From Rubellimicrobium roseum (GTDB lineage: Bacteria; Pseudomonadota; Alphaproteobacteria; Rhodobacterales; Rhodobacteraceae): a DNA stretch of 64,000 nt. Each line of letters opens with the position of its first letter. Within the stretch, counting starts at the first letter, position 1. A program made the translations under genes and the position numbers. The notes beneath the pieces are model-generated. The model was given only the letters and a program-made list of their open reading frames with translations. It did no database searches and was not told the DNA's origin. The stretch lies in assembly GCF_006152145.1 (NCBI RefSeq), contig NZ_VDFV01000009.1, positions 1 through 64,000 of the forward strand, read 5' to 3'. Below, in pieces: positions 52,000 through 61,041 of this stretch.

Positions 52000-53090
52000 G
52001 CGGCCCGCCTGCGGGCCGCCTCGGGGATGCGCGTGCCCTGCAGCCCCCACCGCAGAAGGGCCGGGCCCAGGAGCCGCCCCGCCGCCACCTGCCCCCAGGG
52101 CGCCACCAGCGCCCGCGAGGCCCAGGTGCTGCGCCCCACCTGCCCCCGCAGGTCCTGCGCGAGCCGGCGCTGGAAGGCCTGCGGGTCCTCGCCCCGGACC
52201 AGCGCCGCCGCCGCCAGCCGCGCCCCATGGAGCGCGAGCGACATCCCCTCGCCGGTGAAGGACGGGATCACCGCCGCCTGGTCGCCCAGCCGCCAGAGGC
52301 CCCCGCTCTCCTCCTGCACGAGCCCGTAGGGAATGCGCGCCACCGCGAGCGGCCGGGCTGCCTCGGGCTCGGCCCCGTCCAGCACCGACAGGCCCGGGCC
52401 GGCCGCACGCAGATGGGCGAGAAGCCGGTCCCAGTCGCGCCCCAGCCCCGCGAAGGCCCCCTCGCGGACCAGCAGGCACAGGTTGGCCCGCCCCCCCTCG
52501 ACCGGCTGGAGCCCGGCATAGCCCCCGGGAAACAGATGCAGCTCCACCCGCCCCGCCAGCCGGCCGGGATCGGATAACCGCCAGTAGGTCTTGAGCCCGA
52601 GGAGGTCCGTCTGTCGGCCCTCGGGCCGCTTCCAGCCCCGCAGGTCGTGCTTGCCCGTGGCCAGCGCCACCGCCCGCGCGCGGACCGACCCGCCGTCCGT
52701 GCCGACCCGCCAGCCCCCGTCCGCCGGCTCCAGCGCCGTGGCGCGAACGCCGCGCCGGACCTCGGCCCCCGCGCCCGCCGCCCGCGCCAGCAGGGCCTCG
52801 TCGAGCACCCGCCGCGACAGGCTCAGCGCCTCGAAGCCCATCTCCGCCTCGGCCCGCCGCCGCCCCGCCTGCATCGCCACGCGATGGATCGGCACCGCGC
52901 CCAGGGCCCGCAGGTCGAGCTCCAACGCCCCCAATTCCTCCTGCGCCTCGTAGCTCAGGAACTCGCCGCAGACCTTGTCATGCGGGCCGGTGCTGCGCTC
53001 CAGCAGCAGCACGTCGCGCCCCGCCCCTGCCAGATGCGCCGCCGCCGCCGCCCCGGCCAGCCCCCCGCCGATCACGACGACCTCACGCAT
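51978..53090 (-). CDS. FAD-dependent oxidoreductase (geranylgeranyl reductase/monooxygenase type)
   Basis: A 370-residue flavoprotein. It begins REVVVIGGGLAGAAAAAHLA (FAD/NAD Rossmann), followed by LLERSTGPHDKVCGEFLSYE, and later LWRLGDQAAVIPSFTGEGMS, the GD motif that closes FAD in the PHBH-like group. ATG 53090 overlaps the stop of the methyltransferase gene (ATGA), so the two are coupled. It is third in the type III PKS operon. In phenolic-lipid operons (srsABC-like) a flavoprotein of this kind hydroxylates the aromatic ring; that role here is inferred by analogy. Confidence 0.82.
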   Translation of the reverse strand: MREVVVIGGGLAGAAAAAHLAGAGRDVLLLERSTGPHDKVCGEFLSYEAQEELGALELDLRALGAVPIHRVAMQAGRRRAEAEMGFEALSLSRRVLDEALLARAAGAGAEVRRGVRATALEPADGGWRVGTDGGSVRARAVALATGKHDLRGWKRPEGRQTDLLGLKTYWRLSDPGRLAGRVELHLFPGGYAGLQPVEGGRANLCLLVREGAFAGLGRDWDRLLAHLRAAGPGLSVLDGAEPEAARPLAVARIPYGLVQEESGGLWRLGDQAAVIPSFTGEGMSLALHGARLAAAALVRGEDPQAFQRRLAQDLRGQVGRSTWASRALVAPWGQVAAGRLLGPALLRWGLQGTRIPEAARRRAAQASGWQ

Positions 53091-53800
53091 CAGGCGGGCT
53101 TCACGCGGCCGACGCAGAGCCGGAACGGCATCCGGCGCCGCACCTCCGCCTCGGGCACCCCCGCCTCGGCCAGGAGCCGCCGCCAGTCCCCCGGCACGAA
53201 GGCGCGGGCAAAGGACACCGGCCCGTCGTGGCGCACGAAGGGATGCATCCGGAACGCCGCCGCCAGCGGCCCGAAGCCGTGATAAGCGAGCCTGTGGCGG
53301 TGCAGGTCGTTCACGAACCACCCGATCCGCGCCCGCGCCTCCATCCAGCGCAGGAAGCGCACCACGCCCGCGTCGTCGAGGTGATGGGCGAAGAGCGCGC
53401 TCAGGATCACGTCCGCGCGCCCCTCGTGGTCGAAGATGTCCCCCGTCACCCAGCGGATCGGCCGCCCCGGGGCCGTGGCCTCCCGCGCCGCGCGGGCCGA
53501 CCAGGGGCTCAGGTCCACCCCCGTCAGCCGCACCGCGATCCCGTGCCGCGCGGCCCAGCCGTCCACCGCCCGCAGAGCGTCGCCGTAGCCGCTGCCCGCG
53601 TCTAGGATCTCCACGGGCCGCCCCGGCCCGATCCGCCCCGCCCGCCGCAGGCCCTCCAGAAACCCGAGCGTCGGTCGATACCCCAGCGACAGCCGGTTGA
53701 CGCGCGCGAGGTCCCGCAGGCAGCCCCGGAACGTCGCGTAGTCCGTGTCGGGCGCGTCCATCAGCTCCGGCTCGCGCGACCGGCGCGACAGGTCCGCCAT
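53090..53800 (-). CDS. SAM-dependent class I methyltransferase
   Basis: A 236-residue methyltransferase. Motif I is PVEILDAGSGYGDALRAVDG, then VRLTGVDLSPWSARAARE and DVILSALFAHHLDDAGVVRF (motif IV region). The first 50 residues are a helical cap. It stands between the polyketide synthase and the flavoprotein, one base after the former and overlapping the latter. A role in C- or O-methylation of the polyketide ring is inferred. The ATG at 53800 may be replaced by one 13 codons later. Confidence 0.85.
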   Translation of the reverse strand: MADLSRRSREPELMDAPDTDYATFRGCLRDLARVNRLSLGYRPTLGFLEGLRRAGRIGPGRPVEILDAGSGYGDALRAVDGWAARHGIAVRLTGVDLSPWSARAAREATAPGRPIRWVTGDIFDHEGRADVILSALFAHHLDDAGVVRFLRWMEARARIGWFVNDLHRHRLAYHGFGPLAAAFRMHPFVRHDGPVSFARAFVPGDWRRLLAEAGVPEAEVRRRMPFRLCVGRVKPA

Positions 53801-53801
53801 C

Positions 53802-54866
53802 TCAGGCCGCGGTGAAGAGCAGCGTCTCGGCCGTGAGCCCCGGCCCGAAGGCCATGGCGCAGCCCTTCTCGCCGCCCTGCGCCCGCTCCATCATGCGCTG
53901 GAGCACGAAGAGCACCGTGGCCGAGGACATGTTCCCGAAGCGCCGCAGCACCTCGCGCGAATCCGACAGCGCCTCGGGCTCCAGCTCCAGCGCCCCCTGC
54001 ACGGCGTCCAGCACCGTGCGCCCGCCCGGATGCACCGCCCAGAGGTCGATATCCTCCATCGCCACGCCGTCCAGGATGCGCCCGCGCCCGCGCCGCAGCG
54101 CCTCGCCGACGGCCGCCGGCACCTGCCCCGACAGGTGCATGTCGAAGCCGTCGTTGCCGATCCGCCAGGTGATGTGCTCGGCCCCCTCGGGCAGAAGCGC
54201 CGCGTGGAAGCGGTCGAGCGACAGCCCCTCGGGATCCGCCGTCACCAGCGCCGCCGCGCAGCCGTCGCCGAAGATCAGGAAGCTCAGCACCTTCTCCAAG
54301 TCCTGCGTCTCCTGCAGGTGCAGCGTGCAGAGCTCGACCGACACGATCAGAACCCGCGCGGAGGGCTCGGAGCGCACGATGTGCCGCGCGAGCTTGAGCG
54401 CGTTGATCCCGGCGTAGCAGCCCATGAAGCCCACGCAGGTCCGCTCCACGGAGGGGTCGAGCCCGCAGCGCTCGATCAGTTGCAGGTCCAGCCCCGGCGC
54501 GTAGTGCCCCGTGCAGGACACCGCGAGGACATGGGTCACGTCCTTCGCCCGCTCGCCCAGCTCCAGCCCGGCCACGGCCCGTGCGCCCAGGTCGGCCGCG
54601 AAGCGCTCGTAGATCCGCATCCGCTCGCCGGTCGATGGAAAGCGGCCCCGGCGGTAGACCTCCTCGTTGCCCACTCCGGCCGAGCGGCCCTGGTCCGCCA
54701 GCGTCAGCACCGACCAGCGGTGGTCGATCTGGCTGCGCTTCACCAGGCGGTCGAAGACGGGCGCGCTGCGGTCGCCGTCCAGAAGACCCCGTGCGAAGCC
54801 CACGAAGGCCGCGTGGACGTCGTTGGGGGGAACGGCCGTGGCGATGCGGTTCAGATAGGCGGTCAT
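53802..54866 (-). CDS. Type III polyketide synthase
   Basis: A 354-residue chalcone-synthase-type enzyme. The catalytic triad is clear: Cys150 in RTCVGFMGCYAGINALKLAR, His279 in DLWAVHPGGRTVLDAV, and Asn312 in RRFGNMSSATVLFVL. It loads an acyl-CoA (often long-chain in bacteria) and extends it with malonyl-CoA to give alkylresorcinols, alkylpyrones or similar. With the methyltransferase and flavoprotein behind it the operon resembles bacterial phenolic-lipid (SrsABC-like) sets. Starter choice and product are not readable. First gene of the operon; a 200-base divergent gap separates it from the aldo/keto reductase gene. Confidence 0.92.
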   Translation of the reverse strand: MTAYLNRIATAVPPNDVHAAFVGFARGLLDGDRSAPVFDRLVKRSQIDHRWSVLTLADQGRSAGVGNEEVYRRGRFPSTGERMRIYERFAADLGARAVAGLELGERAKDVTHVLAVSCTGHYAPGLDLQLIERCGLDPSVERTCVGFMGCYAGINALKLARHIVRSEPSARVLIVSVELCTLHLQETQDLEKVLSFLIFGDGCAAALVTADPEGLSLDRFHAALLPEGAEHITWRIGNDGFDMHLSGQVPAAVGEALRRGRGRILDGVAMEDIDLWAVHPGGRTVLDAVQGALELEPEALSDSREVLRRFGNMSSATVLFVLQRMMERAQGGEKGCAMAFGPGLTAETLLFTAA

Positions 54867-55067
54867 GGGTCCTCGTGAGGCTCGGGGAAATGGCTCGCTT
54901 CCCCGCAGCTAGGCCCCGGCGCCGCCCGAGCAAGCGCGCCCCGCGCCGCCGCCCATCACGTCTCGACGCCGCGCGCGCCTTCGGCCAACCTGACGGCCCC
55001 GAGGCCTGGACCTTCCACCCGGCGCGCCTGCCTCGGGACAGGGCCGCGCCGCGCAAGGACATCGACC

Positions 55068-55961
55068 ATGGACCGCATCGAGATCGCCCCGGGGCTTACC
55101 TTCAGCCGCCTCGTTTACGGCATGTGGCGGCTCGCCGACGATCCCGACACCTCGCCTGCCCGCGTGCAGGCCAAGATCGAGGCCTGCCTCGATCAGGGCA
55201 TCACCACGATGGATCAGGCCGACATCTACGGCGGCTACACCGCCGAGGAGATCCTAGGCGACGCCCTGCGCGCCGCGCCCCACCTGAAGGACCGCGTCGA
55301 GATCGTCACCAAGTGCGGCATCCTCGTGGGCGCGGGCCGCTACGCCGACCGGCGGGTGAAGCACTACGACACGGGCCGCGCCCACATCCTCGCCTCCGTG
55401 GACCATTCCCTGCGGCTCATGGGGGTGGACCGGATCGACCTTCTCCTGATCCACCGCCCCGACCCGCTGATGGACCACCGCGAGACCGGCGCGGCGCTCG
55501 ACGAGGTGGTGGCCAGCGGCAAGGTCCGCGCCGTGGGCGTGTCGAACTTCCGCCCCTGGGACCTGTCGCTCCTCCAGTCCGCCATGGAGACGCGCCTCGC
55601 CACCAACCAGATCGAACTGAGCCTGTCCGCGCATCAGCCGCTGATCGACGGTCAAGTGGCCTCCCTGCAGGAGCGCGGCCTGCCGGTCATGGCCTGGTCG
55701 CCGCTCGGAGGCGGCGCGCTCCTGAGCGAGGGCAACGAACCCCTGTCCGCCCTCCTGCGCCGCCTGGGCGAGGAGTCTGGGACCGACGCGGCGGCCGTGG
55801 CGGTGGCCTGGCTCCTGGCGCATCCCGCGCGCATCCTGCCGATCCTGGGCACCAACACCCTCGACCGCATCCGCACGCTGTCGCAGGCCCTGAACGTGCC
55901 GATGGACCGGCAGACCTGGTTCGAGCTTTACAGCGCCGCGCAAGGGCACGAGGTGCCCTGA
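55068..55961 (+). CDS. Aldo/keto reductase (YdhF-like)
   Basis: A 297-residue TIM-barrel NADPH-dependent reductase. The catalytic Tyr is in DQADIYGGYTAEEILG, the Lys in VEIVTKCGILVGAG and the His in IDLLLIHRPDPLMDH. VSNFRPWDLSLLQSAM and GVPVMAWSPLGGGALL-like stretches follow (here GLPVMAWSPLGG). YdhF-type enzymes reduce carbonyl compounds of unclear physiology. ATG 55068 is the first good start. It runs divergently from the PKS operon, and its stop lies 3 bases before the end of the convergent SbcC-like gene. Confidence 0.88.
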   Translation: MDRIEIAPGLTFSRLVYGMWRLADDPDTSPARVQAKIEACLDQGITTMDQADIYGGYTAEEILGDALRAAPHLKDRVEIVTKCGILVGAGRYADRRVKHYDTGRAHILASVDHSLRLMGVDRIDLLLIHRPDPLMDHRETGAALDEVVASGKVRAVGVSNFRPWDLSLLQSAMETRLATNQIELSLSAHQPLIDGQVASLQERGLPVMAWSPLGGGALLSEGNEPLSALLRRLGEESGTDAAAVAVAWLLAHPARILPILGTNTLDRIRTLSQALNVPMDRQTWFELYSAAQGHEVP

Positions 55962-55964
55962 GCC

Positions 55965-58586
55965 TCAGCGGATGCGGACGAGCGGGGCCCCCAACTGGCG
56001 GAAGTCCCGCTCCCGGCAGGTCAGGACCAGCACCTGCAGGTTCTCGGCCGCCCGATGCAGGACAAGGTGCATCCGCGACAGCCGGGCCTCGTCCGTGTTC
56101 ACCAGCGCGTCGTCGAGGATCACCGCCGCCGACCGCCCCGCCCCCCGCAGGATGTCCGCGAGCGCGAGCCGCGTGACCACCGCCACCTGCTCGCGCGCGC
56201 CGATGGACAGGTCGTGGAAGGCCTCCTCGCGCCCGTCGCGGCGGAAGCCCTCGATCTCCAGCGTGGTCTCGTTCAGCACCACGTCCGTGTCAGGCTGGAG
56301 GAGCCGCAGGTAGGGCCGCACCTTCTCGCGCACGGGGCCCAGCCAGCGGTCCTTGCTCTCGCTCTGCGCCGCGACCAGCGCCTCGTGAAGGAGCTTCGAG
56401 GCCGCCGCCTCCTGCCCCCGAAGCCCGAGCTGCCGCCGCCGCAGCTCCAGCAGGCCCTCGACCTCGGCGAGCTGCTCGCCCACGCCCTCGCGACCCAGCG
56501 CGCCCAGCTCCACCTCCAGATCGCGCTTCTCGCGGCCCAGCCGGTCGATATCGGCGCGGATGGCCTGCTCCGCCCGTTCCGCGCGCTTCATCTCCAGCCG
56601 CACCACCTCGGGGTCCGACGCCTCCAGCGCCGCCCGGGCCGCGCCCTCAGCCGCCTCGGCCGCCAGAAGCTCCGCCCCGGCCTGCCCCAGCGCCGCCTCC
56701 AGCGCCTCGTCCGGCACGGCCGCCCGCGCCTCCGCCAGCTCCGCGCCCAGCGCCTCGTGCTCACGCGCCAGCCCCGCCGTCCGTCCTTCCAGCGTGGCGA
56801 GGTCCCGGTCCGCGGCGACCCGCGCCGCCTCGGCCGCCTTCGCCTCGGCCTCCACCCCCGCCACGGTCCCCATCGCCGCGTGCAGGTCCGCCCGCGCCGC
56901 CTCGACCACCGCCGCGTCGGCCTCCCCGATCCCGTCGCCCACCTCATCAAGAACGGACCGCTGCGCCGCGACCGCTGCCTGCAATGCCTCGATCCCCTGG
57001 GGCGCGAGCGCCTCCACCAGCCGTGCCTGCGCCTCGGCCTCGCCCTCGCAGGCAAGCCGGCGCTGCAGGGCCGCCCGCGCCTCGGCGGGATCGGCCACGC
57101 CCAACGCCGCGAGCCGCTCAGCCAGCGCCCGCCCCGCGTCCTCGGCCTCGCGGGCGAGGTCGCCCGCCCCGCCGCCGGGCCGCACCCGCAGCCGGCCGAA
57201 CCCTTCCAGCATGATCTCGGCATCCGCCGCCAGCCAGACCGGCGCCCCCGCGTCCTGCGCCCGGCCATCCACCGTCACGGCCCGCCCGTCGTCGGGGGCG
57301 AAGTCGATCCGCACGCTCGCCGCCTGGCTCCGGGCCAACGTCCGGTCGCGCGCCTGCGCCAGCGCCTCGACCTCCTTCAGCGCGGCGGCCGTGATCGCAA
57401 CCGCCGCCGCCCCGGCCAGCGCCACGCGCCGCCGCCGCTCCGCTTCCTCGGCCCCGCGAAGCTGCGCCTCCAGCCGCCCCAGCGCCTCGCGCGCCTCCTG
57501 CCGCCGCAGCGCCCGCTCCCCGGCCGCCAGCCGCTCGGTCGCCCGGTCACGCGCGCCCCGCGCCTCGGCCAGCCGCCCGGCCGCCCCACGCGCCGCCGCA
57601 TCATGCGCCTCCAGCACGCCCCGGAGCGCCCCCGCCTCCTCCTGCGCCGACGCCAGCGCCCGCGCCGCCGCGTCCCGCCGCCCGACCAGCGCCGCCCGCG
57701 CCGCGCGCCGCCCCTCGGCCGCGTCCCGCGCCGCCGCCGCCAGCTTCCGCCGCCCCTCGGCCTCGCGCAGCCCCTGCTCCAGCCGGGCCGCCTGCCCCTC
57801 GGCCACCCGCGCCGCCGCGAGGTCCCGCTGCGCCTGCCCCAGCGAATCCTCCCGCTCGTGCCGCGCCAGCGCCTCCTGCCGGGCCGCGAGGTCGCTCACC
57901 TTGCCGTCATGCGCCTCCCAGCGCCGCCGCAGGTCGGCCTGCCGCGCCTCCAGCTCCTCGACCTCCTCGCGCAGCTCCTTCCAGGGCCCGCGCGGCTTGT
58001 CGAGCTTGGTCCAGTGGTCCGCCCGCCGCCTCTCGGCCGCCGTCAGCAGCGCCCGGCCGCGCTCGCCGCCCAGCACCTGCCCGACCTCGGTCTCCAGCGC
58101 CGCCGCGATCCCCTCGCGCCCCGCGCCCACGCCCAGCGCCTCGTGCGCCGTCCCCTGCTGCACCCACAGCAGCCCATAGGCCCCCTGGTGCTCGCCGGGC
58201 TTGGACCCGCCCGCGCCGGGCGGCGTGAAGCCCAGAAGCTCCGCCAGCTTCTCCTCGACCTCGTCCCCGGACCAGCGGCCGCGCGGGCTCTCCAGCTCGG
58301 CCTCGGGCTTTTGCACGAAAGCCTTCCTCAGCCGCCACGCCTCGCCCCCCAGATCGAAATCGAGCCGGATCTCGGGCCGCACCGACTGGCCGAAGGGCAG
58401 CATCCCCTGCGCCGCCCGCCCGCCCACGCGATGCCGCTCGAACAGCACGGCCCGCAGCGCCGCAAGCAGCGTGGACTTGCCCGCCTCGTTGTCCCCCACG
58501 ACGACGTTCAGCCCGTCGCCCAAGCCCTCCACCACCAGATGCTGGAGCTTGCGGAAGTCCCTGACCTCGATCCGCCGGAGCCTCAT
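55965..58586 (-). CDS. SbcC/YhaN-like AAA ATPase with coiled coil
   Basis: An 873-residue SMC/Rad50-type ATPase. Walker A is VVVGDNEAGKSTLLAALRAV (residues 28-47). From about 190 to 720 the sequence is Ala/Arg/Glu-rich and coiled-coil, broken near 410 by a hydrophobic stretch ALAGAAAVAITAAAL, a possible membrane-near or hinge helix. The C-terminal lobe has the ABC signature LSIGAREQVAVVTRLALADI and Walker B SAAVILDDALVNTDE. It has no CxxC zinc hook, unlike classical SbcC. With the nuclease encoded immediately upstream it probably processes DNA ends. The gene starts one base after the partner's stop. Confidence 0.88.
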   Translation of the reverse strand: MRLRRIEVRDFRKLQHLVVEGLGDGLNVVVGDNEAGKSTLLAALRAVLFERHRVGGRAAQGMLPFGQSVRPEIRLDFDLGGEAWRLRKAFVQKPEAELESPRGRWSGDEVEEKLAELLGFTPPGAGGSKPGEHQGAYGLLWVQQGTAHEALGVGAGREGIAAALETEVGQVLGGERGRALLTAAERRRADHWTKLDKPRGPWKELREEVEELEARQADLRRRWEAHDGKVSDLAARQEALARHEREDSLGQAQRDLAAARVAEGQAARLEQGLREAEGRRKLAAAARDAAEGRRAARAALVGRRDAAARALASAQEEAGALRGVLEAHDAAARGAAGRLAEARGARDRATERLAAGERALRRQEAREALGRLEAQLRGAEEAERRRRVALAGAAAVAITAAALKEVEALAQARDRTLARSQAASVRIDFAPDDGRAVTVDGRAQDAGAPVWLAADAEIMLEGFGRLRVRPGGGAGDLAREAEDAGRALAERLAALGVADPAEARAALQRRLACEGEAEAQARLVEALAPQGIEALQAAVAAQRSVLDEVGDGIGEADAAVVEAARADLHAAMGTVAGVEAEAKAAEAARVAADRDLATLEGRTAGLAREHEALGAELAEARAAVPDEALEAALGQAGAELLAAEAAEGAARAALEASDPEVVRLEMKRAERAEQAIRADIDRLGREKRDLEVELGALGREGVGEQLAEVEGLLELRRRQLGLRGQEAAASKLLHEALVAAQSESKDRWLGPVREKVRPYLRLLQPDTDVVLNETTLEIEGFRRDGREEAFHDLSIGAREQVAVVTRLALADILRGAGRSAAVILDDALVNTDEARLSRMHLVLHRAAENLQVLVLTCRERDFRQLGAPLVRIR

Positions 58587-58587
58587 C

Positions 58588-59712
58588 TCAGCCCTCCGCC
58601 CCGCGCAGGTGGTCGAGGTAGATCATCCGCAAGGCCATCCGCGCCGCCGCCGCCTCCGGGTCCGCCGGGTCCTGCGCCCGCGCCCGCAGCCGCTCCACCG
58701 CCAGCCGCACGAATCCCGCCGTGTCCAGCGCGTCGAGGTCGTCCGCCGAGGGGTCGTCCACCAGCCCGCCCAGGTCCGCGTCGAGGTGATGGAGCCGCGC
58801 CTCCCACAGCGCCAGCGCCCGCTCCAGCCGGTCCCGCTCGGACAGCGACACGCTCCCCTTCAGCACCAAGGAGACCACGCAGGCCCGCGGATCGCGCCCC
58901 AGCGCCTCCAGCGCCTGGATCGCCTTGTCGCAGGTACCCAGAAGCTCCACCTCCAGCCGCACCCAGGCGAAGTGCCCCACGGCCCGCATCTCGACCCGCT
59001 CGGGCGCGCCGGGGCCGTCCAGCGTCACGAGATGGACATGCCCCGAGTCGTTGGCCTTGTGCCGGTCGGGCTCGGGCGCGCCCGCGTACCAGGTGCGCGG
59101 CGCGATCCGCAGCGCCCCGTGCCAGTCGCCCAGCGCCAGATAGCAGAGCCGCGCCCGCTCTGCGCGGTCGTCGCGGATCTCGTTGGACGAATCGCCCCTG
59201 TCCGGCAGCCGCCCGGCGACGCTCCCATGCGCCAGCCCCACGCGGCAGCTCCCCTCGGGGCTCGGGGCTTCGTCGAACCAGTCCGTCTGGTCCATGACCT
59301 CGCGCCGCCGCCGCAGGGGTGCGGGCAGCACGGTCGCACGCCCGTTCCAGCGGTCCACCGGCTCGGGCCGGTCCGCGATCACGATGTTGTCGGGCAGGCC
59401 CATGGCCCGCGCCCGCGTCCAGACGCTGTGCGCCAGCGCCGCGTCGTGGTTGCCCGGCAGGAAGACCCAGGTCCCCCCGAAGGGCTTCAGCGCCTCGACC
59501 GTGCGGAAGATCGTCCGGTCCGCGACCTCGTTGCTGTCGAAGGCGTCCCCCGCCACCAGCACCGCGTCCACCTGCGCCTCGGCCGCGAGTTCCGCGATGC
59601 GCTGCACGGTGCGGATGCGCTGGCTGCGCAGCTCGGCCCCGGGATCGCCCGCGACATGGGCGAAGGGCTTGCCGATCTGCCAGTCGGCGGTGTGGATGAA
59701 GCGAAAGGCCAC
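58588..59712 (-). CDS. SbcD/YhaO-like metallophosphoesterase nuclease
   Basis: A 374-residue Mre11/SbcD-type calcineurin-like nuclease. The five motifs appear in order: FIHTADWQIGKPF (Asp, His), LVAGDAFDSNEVADR, FLPGNHDAALAH, VGLAHGSVAGRLPD, and GDWHGALRI. A helical C-terminal part of about 110 residues likely contacts the ATPase. It cleaves DNA ends with Mn2+ together with the SbcC-like subunit. ATG 59712 has a modest ribosome site. This is the first gene of the two-gene operon. Because hooks and lengths differ from E. coli SbcCD, YhaNO-type is the better comparison. Confidence 0.9.
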   Translation of the reverse strand: MAFRFIHTADWQIGKPFAHVAGDPGAELRSQRIRTVQRIAELAAEAQVDAVLVAGDAFDSNEVADRTIFRTVEALKPFGGTWVFLPGNHDAALAHSVWTRARAMGLPDNIVIADRPEPVDRWNGRATVLPAPLRRRREVMDQTDWFDEAPSPEGSCRVGLAHGSVAGRLPDRGDSSNEIRDDRAERARLCYLALGDWHGALRIAPRTWYAGAPEPDRHKANDSGHVHLVTLDGPGAPERVEMRAVGHFAWVRLEVELLGTCDKAIQALEALGRDPRACVVSLVLKGSVSLSERDRLERALALWEARLHHLDADLGGLVDDPSADDLDALDTAGFVRLAVERLRARAQDPADPEAAAARMALRMIYLDHLRGAEG

Positions 59713-59913
59713 AGGCGTCCCCCGGATGACTCAACCGCCACGATATCCCCATCGCCCGCCGGGCGACAGGGACCCCGGCGGGTGTTGCGCGAAACGGGGG
59801 AGGACCGTTCGGTGGTCGAAGGTATCGTTAACCTTTGGCGGCGATCCTGTTCTCACGACGCCCCCGAAGGACCCGCCATGCCGCACGCCCCTGCCAATCC
59901 GTTCCCGCCCCGC

Positions 59914-61041
59914 TCAGCGGTCGAGCCGTGCGCTGTTCACCAGGTCCTCGTTGACCTCGATGCCAAGCCCCACGCCCTCGGGCGGGTTCACCCAGCCGTC
60001 GGTGTGCCAAACGGGCTTGTCCACGAGGTCCTTCTGCGCCGGCCCATAAACAGGCTGCAATTCCAGCTCGCGGCAGGCGAGGCTCGCGAAGCTCAGCGCC
60101 TGGGAGGCCGCCGAGACGATGGCCGTGGAGAAGTTGTGGGCGTTGGCCTGCCGGCGATGCAGCGCACAGATCTGGGCCGCCTTCTGGAAGCCCGTGATCC
60201 CCTCGATCCGCCCCGGGTCGAGCCCCACGACGTCCACGGTCCCCGTCTCCACGATGCGCTGCACGCCCCGGTGATTCCACTCCCGCTCGCCGTATCCGAT
60301 GCACAAGGAGGTCCCGGCCCGCAGCGCGCGGTAGCCCTCCGGGTCGTCGTGGCCCAGGGGCTCCTCCAGCCAGTGGATCTGGTACTCCTCGAAGGCCCGC
60401 GCCCGCTGGATGGCGGTGGGCACGTCCCAGAAGTTCTTGACCCCCAGGTCGATCATCAGCCGCTTGTCGGGCCCGACGGCCTCGCGCACGGTGCGGACGT
60501 ATTCGACGTCGCGGGCGTGGTCGAAGCCCAGATGCGCGTCGCCCTTCTTGCCGAAACCGACCTTCACGCCCTGCAGGCCCCCGGACAGGTAGCCCACGAT
60601 CTCCTCGGCCATGGCGGGGATGGAGGCGCGGGTCGCGTGGATCGAGGCCACGGCCGGCATCCGGTCATGGACGGGCCCGCCCAAAAGATCGAGCACCGAG
60701 CGCCCCAGCACCTTGCCCTTGAGGTCCCACAGCGCGATGTCGAGGCCCGATATGGCCAGCGAGGCGATCCCCGCCCCCGTGCCGTACCACCAGCTATGCT
60801 CCTTCAGGAGCCGCCAGATCGTTTCGGTCCGCACTTCGTCCTGACCGATGACGATCTCGGCCATCCCCTCCACCAGCGCCTTGGCGGCGCGCGAGGCCTC
60901 GGGGAAGTAGGCGCAGCACTCGCCCCAGCCCACGGCCCCGTCCTCGGTGGTGATCTTCACGAGGCAGACCGAGCGCAGGCGCGAATGGTCGTTGGGCTCG
61001 GGATAGGCAACGGGGATCGCCTCGACGGAGCGGATGGTCAT
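59914..61041 (-). CDS. Mandelate racemase/muconate lactonizing (enolase superfamily) enzyme
   Basis: A 375-residue enolase-superfamily enzyme. Metal ligands are Asp198 (LMIDLGVKNFW), Glu226 (IHWLEEPLG) and Glu252 (IGYGEREWN). A general-base Lys region reads GLQGVKVGFGKKGDAH (about 155-170), and a His in RQANAHNFSTAIVSAASQ could be the opposite-face acid/base. This fits the mandelate racemase side of the family; the substrate could be an acid sugar or a hydroxyproline-betaine-like compound, but nothing decides. It stands alone. The long upstream region carries no recognised gene. Confidence 0.85.
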   Translation of the reverse strand: MTIRSVEAIPVAYPEPNDHSRLRSVCLVKITTEDGAVGWGECCAYFPEASRAAKALVEGMAEIVIGQDEVRTETIWRLLKEHSWWYGTGAGIASLAISGLDIALWDLKGKVLGRSVLDLLGGPVHDRMPAVASIHATRASIPAMAEEIVGYLSGGLQGVKVGFGKKGDAHLGFDHARDVEYVRTVREAVGPDKRLMIDLGVKNFWDVPTAIQRARAFEEYQIHWLEEPLGHDDPEGYRALRAGTSLCIGYGEREWNHRGVQRIVETGTVDVVGLDPGRIEGITGFQKAAQICALHRRQANAHNFSTAIVSAASQALSFASLACRELELQPVYGPAQKDLVDKPVWHTDGWVNPPEGVGLGIEVNEDLVNSARLDR

